Source of the DNA: Rhipidocladum racemiflorum
Taxonomy: Eukaryota > Streptophyta > Magnoliopsida > Poales > Poaceae
Length of the DNA: 64,000 bases
Direction of reading: 5' to 3'
Assembly: GCA_036346355.1 (NCBI GenBank)
Contig: CM070580.1
Span: 62,884,854-62,948,853, forward strand
This document shows, piece by piece, positions 11,664 to 24,987 of the stretch; position 1 is the first letter of the stretch, and every line of letters starts with the position of its first letter. Under the pieces are notes generated by a model. That model was not told where the DNA came from, searched no databases, and saw only the letters and a program-made list of their open reading frames with translations. A program made the position numbers and the translations under genes.

Positions 11664-13539
11664 TGTAACATCCCCAATTTCGGTCTTTTGCCAAAAACTA
11701 ATTTAAATTAATTAAATTCTAAATTTGGATTTCCTTGGTGTTTTAATTAACCTGGCATCCTTATCGTTCCGAAATTGGAGTTCAATCCTTCATCGTCGTT
11801 CAATCCTTCATCGTCCGAAAAGTCGAATTTCCAAATTCCTGTCCTTGCTCGAAATTTCACCTGAGTTCCAAAATGCTCCAAAAATCTCGTAACCTATTGC
11901 ATTGGGTTCCAAATATTCTAAAATGATTTTGGGAATTTTTCTAAGATTTTTAGAATCTCTCTGGTATTTTATCTCTCGTGGCCTTTCGTTAAATGCCCTT
12001 TTATTCGTCCCGGAATTTTCTAAATTACAAATTTCATCCAAATTCCGTGAAACTAATTTTATTGGGTTCCAAATATTCCCTAGGATTTTTAGGAATTTTT
12101 CCGGGATTTTTAGGCCATTTTTGCTATTTTATCTCGTGCGCCATTGTTTCAACACTATTCATCGACCAATAAGAAAGTGCTACATGGTGGTTACTGTTCA
12201 TGCATCTTCATCCTCACGATGGATTTCCAGAGAAGCTCCCTCACCTCTCATTCATGGTGGCCTTCTCTTTAAACACCCATAACTCCTTCATTATTGCTCC
12301 AAAACGCGAACGGACGGATCCGTTGCGAAAAGGGAGACGAGGAGAACTCATTCCCCATGACCATTTGTTCAAAATTCCACCGGAACCGGTACAATCACTC
12401 AAAAACCAAAATGCACCATTATGGTTATAACTTGGCCGTTTCAACTCGAAATTGCGTGCTTCCACTTCTCAACTCTTCGTCTCGGAGTCCTCATTCCCGT
12501 GCTCTCATTCACCCTTTGTCTCTCCACTTCAATTATCCGAGAAATCGCAAGAACCGACGTCGAATGCCGTTCTTCAACTTTGCCGTGGCATCTTCCTCTC
12601 CGTTGAGTTAAACTCATGTTTGTTCATACCAATGTGTGCGTATGGATGCCATGAACTAAACACCTCAAGTAATTTCAGATTTCGTCAAGTTTTGACTCTG
12701 AATTTTGGGATTGAACATCTCCAGCTGAACCGTCGTTCATCGGCAAATTCATCGTCTCCGGTAATCCTCTTCAAGATCCGACACCACCATTGGATTCGCA
12801 TCATCGAGACCTTTCCGGGACTCACCTTCTCCAATCCCACCTCCCCTTCCATTGGAAAGTCATTTTTTTCCAAACCCTAGGTCATGTGCGTTCGGTTCTG
12901 GATACCATGTCTACTGTAGCATCGCAAAGTACTGTAGCTACAATACCATTTCTCTTTTTTCTTGATTTTCTTTCCAATCCAACTTCGAAACGCTCTTTCT
13001 CTTCCGTCGTAACTCCAAATTGAGTGATTCAAATTCCTAAATTCATTTAAAATCATCCTCTATCTGCCAGTATTATTTTTATATTTTATTTTATTTTATT
13101 TTATTTATTTGTCGCTCCGTTTTGCACGTAGCCGAAGAACTCGCCGGATCTGTCGACACCGTCGCCGAACCGCAAGACGTTGAGACTTTCGCTGCGACCA
13201 GGCAAGTCTCCTTGATGCATGTTGATCCCATGATTTATAAATGTTTTACAATGTTTTATAAATTGCATTGCTACTTATATAAAAAGATTATGTTAGTGTT
13301 AGGCGGTTAGTTATGCCTATTACTTATACCTCCTTGATATTGCTACCCATGATCCTTTGTCGCCCTAGCATAGTAATCCACCATAATAAACACTTTTGGT
13401 AAATATTCTCTGATTATGAGATTAATTCTTTAGATGACATTTTGAATGGATTAGATCGTATGGAATGTGAATTGGAGTTAGAACCCAACTTGATTGGAGA
13501 TTACTTGAATATTAGTGTTGATGGGGATTATCAATTATG

Positions 13540-14150
13540 AAATTGATCTATGAACGTTGATGATTGAAATATTGTGAAGTTGGGTTGTGATAGTAGTTCA
13601 CATTGTAATGGATTGGAGAAAATTTTGGATGATGTATGGTATTGTGAAGTATTCATGATGGATTAAATAGATCATTGCAAATAAATAATATGTTGAATTG
13701 GATTCCTTGGGTTGATAAAATAGTATCAAATGAGAATCAGAGTTAGTTGGATTATTAGTGTTTGTTGGGAATTATTATTAACGGACTGATTAAGAAAGAG
13801 ATGATTATGGAAATATAGATATGTGATAATCATTTATGGAGAATTGTGAATAGTATAGAATATGTGTAGTTTATTTAGTTAACTTGGTATCGGTGTGAAT
13901 GGAAACTACTATTCACGATGAATAAATAAAATCTTAGTTTTATGGAATAATATTTGGTGGTTTAGTAAATGGTAATATTACGTATTCTTGGTGGATTAAA
14001 GTAGATGATTTAGAGGTGATAATTTGAAGGATTAAATATATGATATTATGAAGTATTATCGGTGGATTGTATTCTAGATGATTAGAGATGATATTGTGAA
14101 GTATTCTCGGTGGTTTAGTAGATGATTTGGTGAAATATTCTTAGTAGATA
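13540..14150 (+). repeat. degenerate short repeats within the solo LTR
   Basis: Versions of TTGTGAAGTATTC followed by NNGGTGG recur near 13640, 14045, 14093 and 14130 in AT-rich sequence. Spacing is irregular and no coding frame is present. Confidence 0.45.
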
Positions 14151-14703
14151 AGATTGATCGCCGTATGAATGATGGATAAATCAATAATACAAGTTATAGT
14201 TCAAGGAAAATATTTCATATACAAACATGATTATAGTTTAATATGATTTTGGAGTTATGATAGTACCATGATATACTTACTACTTGTTGGATATTATATT
14301 GAATTGGAGTATTCATATGATTGTAAAATTTTGGCAATTTAAGGATTATTGGAGATTACAAAATTGATTATAAGGATTGTAATCAAACCCTGAGATTTGT
14401 AGTTTATAAAATAAACTATTGGTGGAATAGAATAGTTCAGTAGAAATGCTTAGACTCGCAATCGGTCAGTATGCACCTGTGGGTGGGAATTTCTTTTAAC
14501 TCTTGAAAACTTGTGTTGGAAATTATAGGCAAAAGGGTACTGCCATTGGTTTGCAAAATAAAAATAAAATAAAATGATTTAGATTTGGGCGGAATGGTTT
14601 GTCTGGTGGTCATTCCAAGCATAACCGTACAACCACATGTCAAAGTGGGCACGACCTGACTGGATAATTTGTAGAAACCTAACTTAGACTCACTAGTTGG
14701 TGG

Positions 14704-17190
14704 TGTAACACCCCAGCTTTTACTAAGCCCAGAATGTCACCAAACATAGACCATAACACATTTAATACCATAATTTAAGGTAAATTACAGCAAGTAATCA
14801 TTTGGAATAATTGGAAATTTTGGCAGCATCTCCTTTGTTTTTGCATGAAACTTAACAGCATAGCATCATATCAATATGTAAGACAAACGAGATATCCATA
14901 CGCAGCGATAAGGATAGCTAAACATCAACTAAAACATCAATAAGCATCGATAGCAAAATAATAAGCATCATCTTAAATCTAGGAAGTTAAAACAACTCCC
15001 TCCCATAGCCCCACATGATACACATGAGGGAAACAACCAAACATACAGACCATACACTAATGATTATTGTAATGCTTATTGTCGTGTCTCCAAACAGTGA
15101 ATTTGCTAGATTATGATACTACGTGGAGTAGTGTAGCTAAAACCCTTTCCCGCGTCCCGATTTCATGGTACCTAAAGAAAACAAACAACGAAAATACAAG
15201 CGTGAGTTCATAACTCAGCGAAGTGTAATACAATGGAAACAGAGTGCAAGACAACAAACCATCAACTTCAATCTTCATAAGCATTACATATCACATCATT
15301 ACCATTCTCACGCATTACCGCGACATGGTAAAAACATCATAATCATCTCTTGATCAATATGGTGTTCGTCTCATGAACTCATGAACAATTCAACAACATT
15401 CTCATTCATAGTTTCATTCATGCAATGCAATGCACATGTCTTCCGGAATACTCATACCGGTATGGTTGAGTGCACACCCCGGCATGCACCCTTTTCCCCT
15501 TCCATCCCGAAGATGGAGGGTGCCTATCACTGCTTCCAGTCACCTCGGTGATGGAATCACGAGGTAGGACTTACTCAAACGAATGGCCCCGGACTAGTCA
15601 TAACGGTTCTCACCGCCCCTACCGGAATAGTTATGACTTAACTCACCGGCCAGCCATGAAAATATGCCATGCATGCAAAATGGACAGTAACGTATTCATA
15701 AATAGAATATTGCATGTCAACATATGGCCTCTCAACATGTAAGACCGTGATCAACAATCAACGGTAACCTTTCAAAAACATGGCATGTGAATCCTTTATC
15801 AACGACAAGCATTTTTAATCATAGCATGAGGACCCCATATCATCGACATTATTTCAATCATTGCCTAAGGACATCCTATCCATTATAACATGTAATCCAT
15901 GGCATGGCAAGACAACATGTTATCTATTCCAAATACTATCAATCAATTCTAGCAGCACGTATAACATAAAAACCACGCAAAACACTTGCCTTCAACCACG
16001 GGCAACGGAGTGACGAGAGGTTGAGGGCACTCCCGGAGGCACACCACCTGCAAACACGTGCCACACACTCAAATAGAGTCCACAAAACAGCACACATAAG
16101 AATCCCACTACCCGACTTCGCTTAACTCCAAAAATCAGAAAACAGCAAATCTGTCCCTTCGGGACAGCAGCCTTCCGATGGGCATAACTTCTGTTCTAAG
16201 ACTCCAAATCGATTAAACGAGTACACCATCGTGAAGCTTAGGAAATTTCCTAGCTTTCTCTAGGTATTGGGGAAAGCCAATTCGGCCTCTAAAATTGTTT
16301 AATCTAACGTTGAACACGAACTGTCTCAATCTCGTCACAGATTTGACAGCGCTCCGTAAAATAGCTATAACTTCCAAACGGCTGGGCGGAATTTCAATTT
16401 CTTTATGTCCACGGAAAGATAATGAAATTATCTATAACTTCTTAGAAGTCCGTACGGCCAGATTCCAACTCTAAATTGGCGAACACGCCTGCCCTAGCTC
16501 GGGTTCCCAATCTGCCCGAACCAGAACGCGAATACAACTCTAGTTTTTCATCAAATCTAACCCATGGCAGCACCTCCCTTGATCTAAAAACATGATAATC
16601 CCCCTCTACAGCAGCAAGAGATCTACCCCACAAGATCCCCCCATTACCTTCTTGGAGAATCACCAATCGACGATCCAACCTTCGCGTTCCTCCCCCGACT
16701 TCCTTCCACGCGCCAAGTTTCCACCAATCCTCCCGTCGCAGCCCCTCCCAACAACTTGGACAGCGCCATGGCAGCGAGGAGGAGACCTTGGGATGCGCCC
16801 ACAAGGGAGGAGAGGGGTGGGGCGGCAGCACCTAGGAAGGGGCGGTTGGGAAGGGAGAGGAGAGGTGAGGTGAGGGAGATGAGGGGAAAAAATGGGGAAT
16901 GAGGGGAGAGGAGATGGGGGCTGGCAAGATGGGGGTGGGGAGAGCTAGGGCAGCAGGGTTTGCTGCCCCTCACCCCACATGGGCCAAGTGGATCCCACCA
17001 TCCGGCCCGCGAAGTTTCCCTCAAGCCCAAAACCTCCCGGAGCGGCCCAAACACCCGAAAATGGCCCAAACGCAGCGTTAAAAGTGAAATCTCAGGGTTT
17101 TAGTTGCAAAATCCCCAACTTATCCCATTTTACCACATTTTAAAACCTATTATCATAAATTAGAAAGTCTCGACATTCCGTAGTATCACA
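14704..17190 (-). repeat. 3' LTR of LARD A
   Basis: 2487 bases. The minus strand starts TGTGATACTACGG at 17190 and ends GGGGTGTTACA at 14704. It contains a purine-rich tract (about 16850-16925) that reads as a pyrimidine-rich leader on the element's sense strand, next to a GC-rich block. Frames of 60-140 codons in that block are not conserved as proteins between copies. Confidence 0.9.
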
Positions 17191-17201
17191 TTCTACCTCT
17201 T
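17191..17201 (-). promoter_or_regulatory. polypurine tract of LARD A
   Basis: The minus strand reads AAGAGGTAGAA directly before TGTGATACTACGG. Element B has AAGGGGAAGAA in the same place. Confidence 0.7.
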
Positions 17202-20200
17202 AACTGGATTCGACCTCGAATCTTACACTTCAACTCTAAAACAATGTCCACTAGAGACTCATCTTCTTTACGAACTCCACACACCCACGCAAAGACTCAA
17301 ACAGTGGCAACGACAACGCAATTCTCCAAATCCATCTATTAACAAGAGTAACTTGACTTAGCTTAACTAAGCACAACTTGACATGATTCCTCATTTACTT
17401 CAATCGCTATCATGATTCATAAACTCGTAATGACACAATCATCATGAAACACATCCTTTTACCATTAGCATTAAAACGGTCAACCGAGGTTCCAAACTTG
17501 AACCCCCCAAAAGACCATTTACGCAAAACCCCATCTCTTCCAATTATTTGACCCCTTTTCACAAGGAATCAAAATTTACTAATGTCATCTTCGTTCATAG
17601 CCTACATCGACCATACTTTCTTTTATTTGCCAACCACGTTACACTTTTCATTCTATACTCTCCCAGGCATAACGCACACCCAGGGACATCTAGCTAAGAC
17701 AATGTCCACGACAAAGCATTTTACATCACAATTTCTATAACATTTGCTTCCACCCAACGATACCTTCAACCAAATACAAACCACGACATCATCAACCTCC
17801 ATCATCATCCACCCTCATACCACTAATGTCCAGCACCTAGCCCAAGCTAGGACCGTAACTCATTACCAAAACTCAATTAGCACTTTTCCCAAGAGGATGT
17901 CGCCCTCACAAACAATTCACACAAACAACGAAACCCACGAGTATAGCTCTTAGATTATACTCAACAATAACCCGAGACCCTTCTTATTCTCACTCCTATC
18001 AATAGTGCAAAAGAAGTACGATTCTTTTGAATCCAAGTAGACCACATACAACAACTCGAACCTCAAAGCGCCACAAATCACTTTGAAAAGAACCCGATAA
18101 CATTGAAAGACCACCCTTTTGCTTTTCCTAAGTCAAGCCACAAAGGAAAACTCAAATCTCCAATCAATGTGATACAATTCGCATCGGGGAGCACCCAAAC
18201 AAATAGAGACTCCACACAATTCTCTTGACAGAGTTTCCCTTTCTCGACTCGCTTTCACCACAGCCAAACTTTTCATTTTAACCAAAATCAACATCTTGGA
18301 AGAGAACTGCCACGAAAACTCTCGAAGAGAAAGGGAAACTCAAATCCCTTGCATAACATAACCAAAATACCAGCATTTATCCATTCATTCCTTTTCATGC
18401 TAGAGAGCAATGGAAATCTCGATTCATAACACGAATGCAAATTCTTCAAGAGCACTCGGATTAGTCATATATCTCTATATGACTTTCTCACCGATCTGGC
18501 TCAACAACTATTTTATGCTTATAAAACGATGTCATGAATCTTTTTCACCATTTATTCGTCATGTAACCACGATACCCATTAACCAATCACAAAGAGACTT
18601 CATTCTCTTTGTCACGTGATTGACACCCAACAACATCGATGGTTGCTCAAAATCGCATAAACTACGACGGCGTTAACCGAAAAATACCATATCGCATCAC
18701 AACCCAACAACCACTGCACGCAATGCGTGCAAAACATCGCATTTTAACCAAAGCCAATAACAGAAGATAGCATCAACTCTCAAATCAAACATCTACGTCT
18801 AATAACCGCTACCAATTCTCTTAAAGAGAAAGGAAACACATTCCCAGCAGGGAACATTTTACCAACAAAATCACTTATGAAACAATCATAAAACTCACCT
18901 TTTTGAAACGCTCGCAAAAACCACACACGTTTCCCAAATAAATCCAACTCTAGTCACGATAAAATTACAATTTAAGCGCTTAACTCCAGTGTTACCAAAG
19001 ATAAATCAGTTGAACGCTAAAGAGAGCGTCCCACTCCAACGCTTTGGGTGTTAACCCAAACTCATAGCATAGACTAAACAGATTAACCCAAATCCAATGA
19101 TTGGCATGGTTCAATACCCCACCACATTTGGAACTCATAAGCCGGTTACTTCAAATACTACTCTTTCATCCATATTTCCAATCATCGGAGTCAAGTTTGT
19201 AACTTGACAAAATGCCACTTAATCAGGGGAGATTTTATTGCACACTAATCAAGACGCCTAAACAAAGAGGCAGGCACTCCCAGAAAATTTATACATTCAT
19301 TTGAATCCGTAAACCTTCAAAAGAAAGTTCGACTCAAATCCCAAGAAGTCCAACACTGTTGCACACAAGCTACAACATCTGCTCTTAATAAAAATCACTT
19401 TTCACTGTTCATATAACCACAATTGATTATATCACCAACGAACCGTAGACCATATCTACCGTATGACAACCAACAAGGAGAACCACGTTCTCACAACTCC
19501 AAAGACAATTACCTTATCAGTTAATCCAACATAAGACGCATATCAACAACTTCTTTTGGTCTACTAACCATGACGAACCATTATTCATGCAACTTATTAT
19601 CCCAAGCGTAGCACACATCTCTTTACAATTATTCCGGCGTAATCAACAATTACCCTGGATATAATCCCTAAGTCACATATTCCATCTCACCAGTTCATTC
19701 CTCCAATAATAATACTACCCATGCGACACGATCTCCACTAGACATTCCTCATAAATACGGATCCTGCATGCACCTCTCACAAGAATAATTCAACCTTTCC
19801 TACAATCATTCCATATATCCCCATTAATTGATTACACGAATTTTAAGTTATATTGTCGACCCACAATATTAACTGACCCACCAGCTACAATAGGCAGAAT
19901 TTCACACCATCTTCTTGCTATAACAAGTTCATCAGCCGAGACATTCTATGCTAACGAATCTCATACATCCATTAGATTCCTTAACCCGCATCACTTTGCA
20001 CACACCACTAATCAACTTTCACTTTGGATCACCCGGCGTCTCGTTTAATCATCTCTTATCAACACAATATTTTAGTTTATCTTTAAATCAACAACCAATT
20101 CACTTTAACCGAACCACTAGCTCATATCAACCTAAAACTCTAACTTCTCGTCATACACTTAACTTCTTAAACATTCGTGAATCACGCACCCAACTCTTAA

Positions 20201-21420
20201 GGAAACCATAATTGCTCCAGAAAAGAACAACACCCAAAACACCTTTCCTTCCGGAAAGCTCATCCATAAACCACAAGAGAAGTCAACTCTTAAATTCCCA
20301 AATGCCGACACGCAACTATTCCCCAACTCTCGAGATCAACAACTTCCACGAAGGAAGATGGTTGCAAGAGGGAAAACCAAGCGATTAACCAAAAAAAAAT
20401 TTTAGGCCATAACCCCAAACTTCAAACTTTCACGAAACAAACGGTTTTTCAAAGATGAATTCCCAAGCAAGTCATCATTGCAATCACACACGACTTAGGC
20501 CCCGACAACAAGATTTGGCACAACACCGCAATAACTCTTTTAAACCTCGGAAAAAGACAACCACAAGAATAAATTGAAAACTTTCTCCGCAAAGCAACCG
20601 ATCAACCACATTCTTTCCGACAAAACCTTGACACCTAAATCCATGCGACTTAGATTTTTCATCGAACTTCAATAAATTCTTTTTCAAATTGGAGAATGGT
20701 AACCCAAGAATCAATCTATAAGTTTCTCTACAAGGCAAACAACAAATCCAAGGCCAAAGCTGACTGTGCAACCAAAAGAGGCGCAACCGAAATTCTTCTT
20801 TTGCCTTCAACCAAAGAAGACAAAACCAAAACCACCAAAAGAACCATCGGTGAGTATCCAAAACCGAACACTTTTTTTTTTATTTCAACCAACCAAAACC
20901 ATTCGTCAAAACGGCAAAGGAAATTCTGAGGGTCATTCCACAACTCTACTACTCGACTCCAACCAACTACCCAATCTACGGCGTAAAGGATAAGCACTCT
21001 CCCAACAGGAGGTTAAAGTCCATCGGTGATGGCACTAACCGCCACACCGTCAAACCCAACATTACTACAAACAATGTAAGGTGACCAAACCCCTTTCGGC
21101 ACCACAACCCACATAATCTCAAAAGTATCAACACAATCAATTCTTTCATAAACATAGCAACATATATTACCAAATGTAACATTCAACATCAAAGCTTAAA
21201 TACAACATTTAAGCGTAAAGCAACAATACCCATACCCATTCCTATCAGGCAACAGAGTGTGTCAAGTTTTAAATTAATTATTCCACTTACACAAGTTTTA
21301 ATGTTGCTATCCTATGGCAAAGTTTTAAGTAAAACCTAAGCCATGTTTCTAGGTTATCCCACTTCATATTTTAGTTGAACCTATAGTTATGACACTAAAT
21401 ACACATTCCAGGACCTACAG
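17202..21420 (-). other. non-coding interior of LARD A
   Basis: About 4.2 kb in which every frame is short and none carries a retroelement motif. The interior aligns end to end with that of element B. Blocks such as 18410-18619 and 18838-19080 are nearly the same in B, while the LTRs of A and B have drifted further. What is conserved is therefore nucleotide sequence, perhaps for packaging or dimerisation, and not a protein. Confidence 0.8.
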
Positions 21421-21434
21421 CCCGCTCGATACCA
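21421..21434 (-). promoter_or_regulatory. primer binding site of LARD A
   Basis: The minus strand reads TGGTATCGAGCGGG just after the LTR. Element B has the canonical TGGTATCAGAGCC here. A lacks one base of CAGAGC, a change of the type (CAG to CG) that recurs between copies in this window and may be a sequence error. Confidence 0.75.
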
Positions 21435-21436
21435 AT

Positions 21437-23918
21437 CGTAACACCTCAGCTTTTACTAAGCCCGAGAATGTCACCAAACATAGACCATAACACATTTAAT
21501 ACCATAATTTAAGGTAAATTACAGCAAGTAATCATTTGGAATAATTGGAAATTTTGGCAGCATCTCCTTTGTTTTTGCATGAAACTTAACAGCATAGCAT
21601 CATATCAATATGTAAGACAAACGAGATATCCATACGCAGCGATAAGGATAGCTAAACATCAACTAAAACATCAATAAGCATCGATAGCAAAATAATAAGC
21701 ATCATCTTAAATCTAGGAAGTTAAAACACCTCCTCCCATAGCCCCACATGATACACATGAGGGAAACAACCAAACATACAGACCATACACTAATGATTAT
21801 TGTAATGCTTATTGTCGTGTCTCCAAAACAGTGAATTTGCTAGATTATGATACTACGTGGAGTAGTGTAGCTAAAACCCTTTCCCGCGCCCGATTTCATG
21901 GTACCTAAAGAAAACAAACACCGAAAATACAACAGTGAGTTCATAACTCACAAGTGTAATACAATGGAAACAGAGTGCAAGACAACAAACCATCAACTTC
22001 AATCTTCATAAGCATTACATATCACATCATTACCATTCTCACGCATTACGACATGGTAAAAACATCATAATCATCTCTTGATCAATATGGTGTTCGTCTC
22101 ATGAACTCATGAACAATTCAACAACATTCTCATTCATAGTTTCATTCATGCAATGCAATGCACATGTCTTCTGGAATACTCATACCGGTATGGTTGAGTG
22201 CACACCCGTCGGCATGCACCCTTTTCCCCCTTCCATCCCGAAGATGGAGGGTGCCTATCACTCGCTTCCAGTCACCTCGGTGATGGAATCACGAGGTAGG
22301 ACTTACTCAAACGAATGGCCCCGGACTAGTCATAACGGTTCTCACCGCCTCTACCGGAATAGTTATGACTTAACTCACCGGCCAGCCATGAAAATATGCC
22401 ATGCATGCAAAATGGACAGTAACGTATTCATAAATAGAATATTGCATGTCAACATATGGCCTCTCAACATGTAAGACCGTGATCAACAATCAACGGTAAC
22501 CTTTCAAAAACATGGCATGTGAATCCTTTATCAACGACAAGCATTTTTAATCATAGCATGAGGACCCCATATCATCGACATTATTTCAATCATTGCCTAA
22601 GGACATCCTATCCATTATAACATGTAATCCATGGCATGGCAAGACAACATGTTATCTATTCCAAATACTATCAATCAATTCTAGCAGCACGTATAACATA
22701 AAAACCACGCCAAAACACTTGCCTTCAACCACGGGCAACGGAGTGACGAGAGGTTGAGGGCACTCGAGGCACACCACCTGCAAACACGTGCCACACACTC
22801 AAATAGAGTCCACAAAACAGCACACATAAGAATCCCACTACCCGACTTCGCTTAACTCCAAAAATCAGAAAACAGCAAATCTGTCCCTTCGGGACAGCAG
22901 CCTTCCGATGGGCATAACTTCTGTTCTAAGACTCCAAATCGATTAAACGAGTACACCATCGCGAAGCTTAGGAAATTTCCTAGCTTTCTCTAGGTATTGG
23001 GGAAAGCCAATTCGGCCTCTAAAATTGTTTAATCTAACGTTGAACACGAACTGTCTCAATCTCGTCACAGATTTGACAGCGCTCCGTAAAATAGCTATAA
23101 CTTCCAAACGGCTGGGCGGAATTTCAATTTCTTTATGTCCACGGAAAGATAATGAAATTATCTATAACTTATTAGAAGTCCGTACGGCCAGATTCCAACT
23201 CTAAATTGGCGAACACGCCTGCCCTAGCTCGGGTTCCCAATCTGCCCGAACCAGAACGCGAATACAACTCTAGTTTTTCATCAAATCTAACCCATGGCAG
23301 CACCTCCCTTGATCTAAAAACATGATAATCCCTCTACAGCAGCAAGAGATCTACCCCACAAGATCCCCATTACCTTCTTGGAGAATCACCAATCGACGAT
23401 CCAACCTTCGCGTTCCTCCTCCGACTTCCTTCCACGCGCCTGCTTTCCACCAATCCTCCCGCCGCAGCCCCTCCCAACAATCTTGGACAGCGCCATGGCA
23501 GCGAGGAGGAGACCTTGGGATGCGCCCACAAGGGAGGAGAGGGGTGGGGCGGCAGCACCTAGGAAGGGGCGGTTGGGAAGGGAGAGGAGAGGTGAGGTGA
23601 GGGAGATGAGGGAAAAATGGGGAATGAGGGGAGAGGAGATGGGGGCTGCGCATGGGGGGTGGGGAGAGCTAGGGCAGCAGGGTTTGCTGCCCCCCCTCAC
23701 CCCCACATGGGCCAAGTGGATCCCACCATCCGGCCCGCGAAGTTTCCCTCAAGCCCAAAACCTCCCCGGAGCGGCCCAAACACCAAAATGGCCCAAACGC
23801 TGCGTTAAAAAGTGAAATCTCAGGGTTTTAGTTGCAAAATCCCCAACTTATCCCATTTTACCACATTTTAAAACCTATTATCATAAATTAGAAAGTCTTG
23901 ACATTCCGTAGTATCACA
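21437..23918 (-). repeat. 5' LTR of LARD A
   Basis: 2482 bases, nearly identical to 14704-17190. Differences are mainly 1-4 base indels at CG or CC positions plus a small number of substitutions. The inner end reads CGTAACACC where the other LTR has TGTAACACC. Confidence 0.9.
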
Positions 23919-24987
23919 GGTGGAATGTGAGTGGCGGATAGAGGCAAGACTGTTTTCTCACACGGCGCAAGAGGGGGCTTCTGTACTGGGTGGATAGAAC
24001 CCTAACAACGGTGAAACCTCAGCGGGTGGGTCGGGTTAGGCGTATACATTGTAAAGGCCTTGTCATGATATCTCTGACGGCACACCTAAGGAAGTGTGCT
24101 AATAGCTTGGCATAAAGAGAATATCATGTCTTGTGGGTAAAGCTGTACACCTCTGCAGAGTTAAAACTATTCGAATAGCCGTGCCTACGGTCAAGGGCAA
24201 AGTGAAGAATGCTTTCATACTGGTAGATTTTGTTTTTGTTTTAAAAACCGATGTTTTGAGGTCTGGGAGTGGTTAGAACTCCTGGATGTGCTTCTGGCGG
24301 CTAGAGCCAGGTAGGTGGATTGAACCTGTTTTGTGAACCATGGCAGACAGAGCCATGTGGATGGATTGAACCCTGATCTTTTTGAGATGTGGAGGATAGA
24401 GCCTGTATACTAGTGAATGGTGGCTAGAACCTTCACTAGAAGTTATAAATAATTGCAAATGTACAAATAATTGTAAAAATGGCTTTGTGAAAAATCTTAC
24501 ATGTAAAGTTTGTGAAAGTATTGCTTTCCGCAAAAGAACCATAAAAAACCATCCTTGGATAGCCCTGCATTATGCATTTTTCCCAGACTTGTTGAGTACT
24601 TTCTCACATGCTACATTCTAAACTTGTCTCAGAAGTGAACGAAGCTGTCAAAGGAGATTCCAAGGACTAGAACGCGTACCCCACTCGATTGCCTATGGGC
24701 ATATGGATGGGTCACCACTTGGTGTTATCTTCTTCCGCTGCAGTTACTCAAGTTGTTCAGCCTGTAAAGGCAGTAATGGTAAACCTTGACCATAAGGTCT
24801 TTGCTTTTATTTGGTGTTATTATTATTTGGTTATTTGTACTCGTAATATGGTTGTTGATCCATCACTGTTTGACTGTGTGTACTAGCTACTGATCTGGGA
24901 CTAGTACAGAAATACACAGGGGATTCCGGAAAGCAGTTCCAGGGGCCCACATCGGTTGAGCTCACTCACAGTCTTGTAGTTCTAGCA

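Larger units (their letters stand above)
14704..23918 (-). mobile_element. LARD-like non-autonomous LTR element A (9.2 kb)
   Basis: Two long LTRs (14704-17190 and 21437-23918) flank a 4246-base interior with no gag or pol. In minus-strand orientation the 5' LTR is the right-hand one, followed by a primer binding site at 21421-21434. A polypurine tract (17191-17201) precedes the 3' LTR. A perfect 5-bp duplication GGTGG flanks the element (14699-14703, 23919-23923). Size and plan fit large retrotransposon derivatives (LARDs), which need proteins from an autonomous relative. The LTRs differ mostly by small indels at CG-rich spots, so insertion is probably recent. Element B at 35426-44487 is homologous along its length. 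Confidence 0.9.
11664..24951. mobile_element. 4.07-kb solo LTR, split by LARD element A
   Basis: The two halves are 11664-14703 and 23924-24951, 4068 bases once the nested element is removed. Ends are TGTAAC...CCCACA. A perfect 5-bp duplication TCGGT flanks it (11659-11663 and 24952-24956). There is no primer site, polypurine tract, gag or pol, so this is an LTR left by recombination between the two LTRs of a full element. The start TGTAACATCCCC is common among Ty3-gypsy LTRs in grasses, so gypsy origin is likely but not proven. Much of 13540-14150 is AT-rich with a loosely repeated motif (TTGTGAAGTATTCNNGGTGG). Confidence 0.82.
11492..24987 (+). repeat. 3' LTR of the second copia element, split by nested insertions
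   Basis: The LTR starts TGATGTGTATTATATG at 11492 and runs to 11663, where the solo LTR enters. It resumes at 24957 and probably ends at CTAGCA (24987), making about 203 bases. The short size fits this copia group. The right end is a guess from the CA dinucleotide, since the partner LTR is not in the window. Confidence 0.45.

Noticed and set aside
16442..17081. Overlapping Pro/Arg/Trp-rich frames in the LARD LTRs (also 23322-23815, 35578-36064, 42143-42825)
   Set aside because: They arise from a GC-rich, purine/pyrimidine-skewed block. Frames are not kept between LTR copies.
18410..18619. A 69-codon frame conserved in both LARD elements (with 40650-40859), possibly a small protein
   Set aside because: Nearly all nucleotide differences change the residue, the frame is antisense to the element, and no motif is present. 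Conservation is of nucleotides, not protein.
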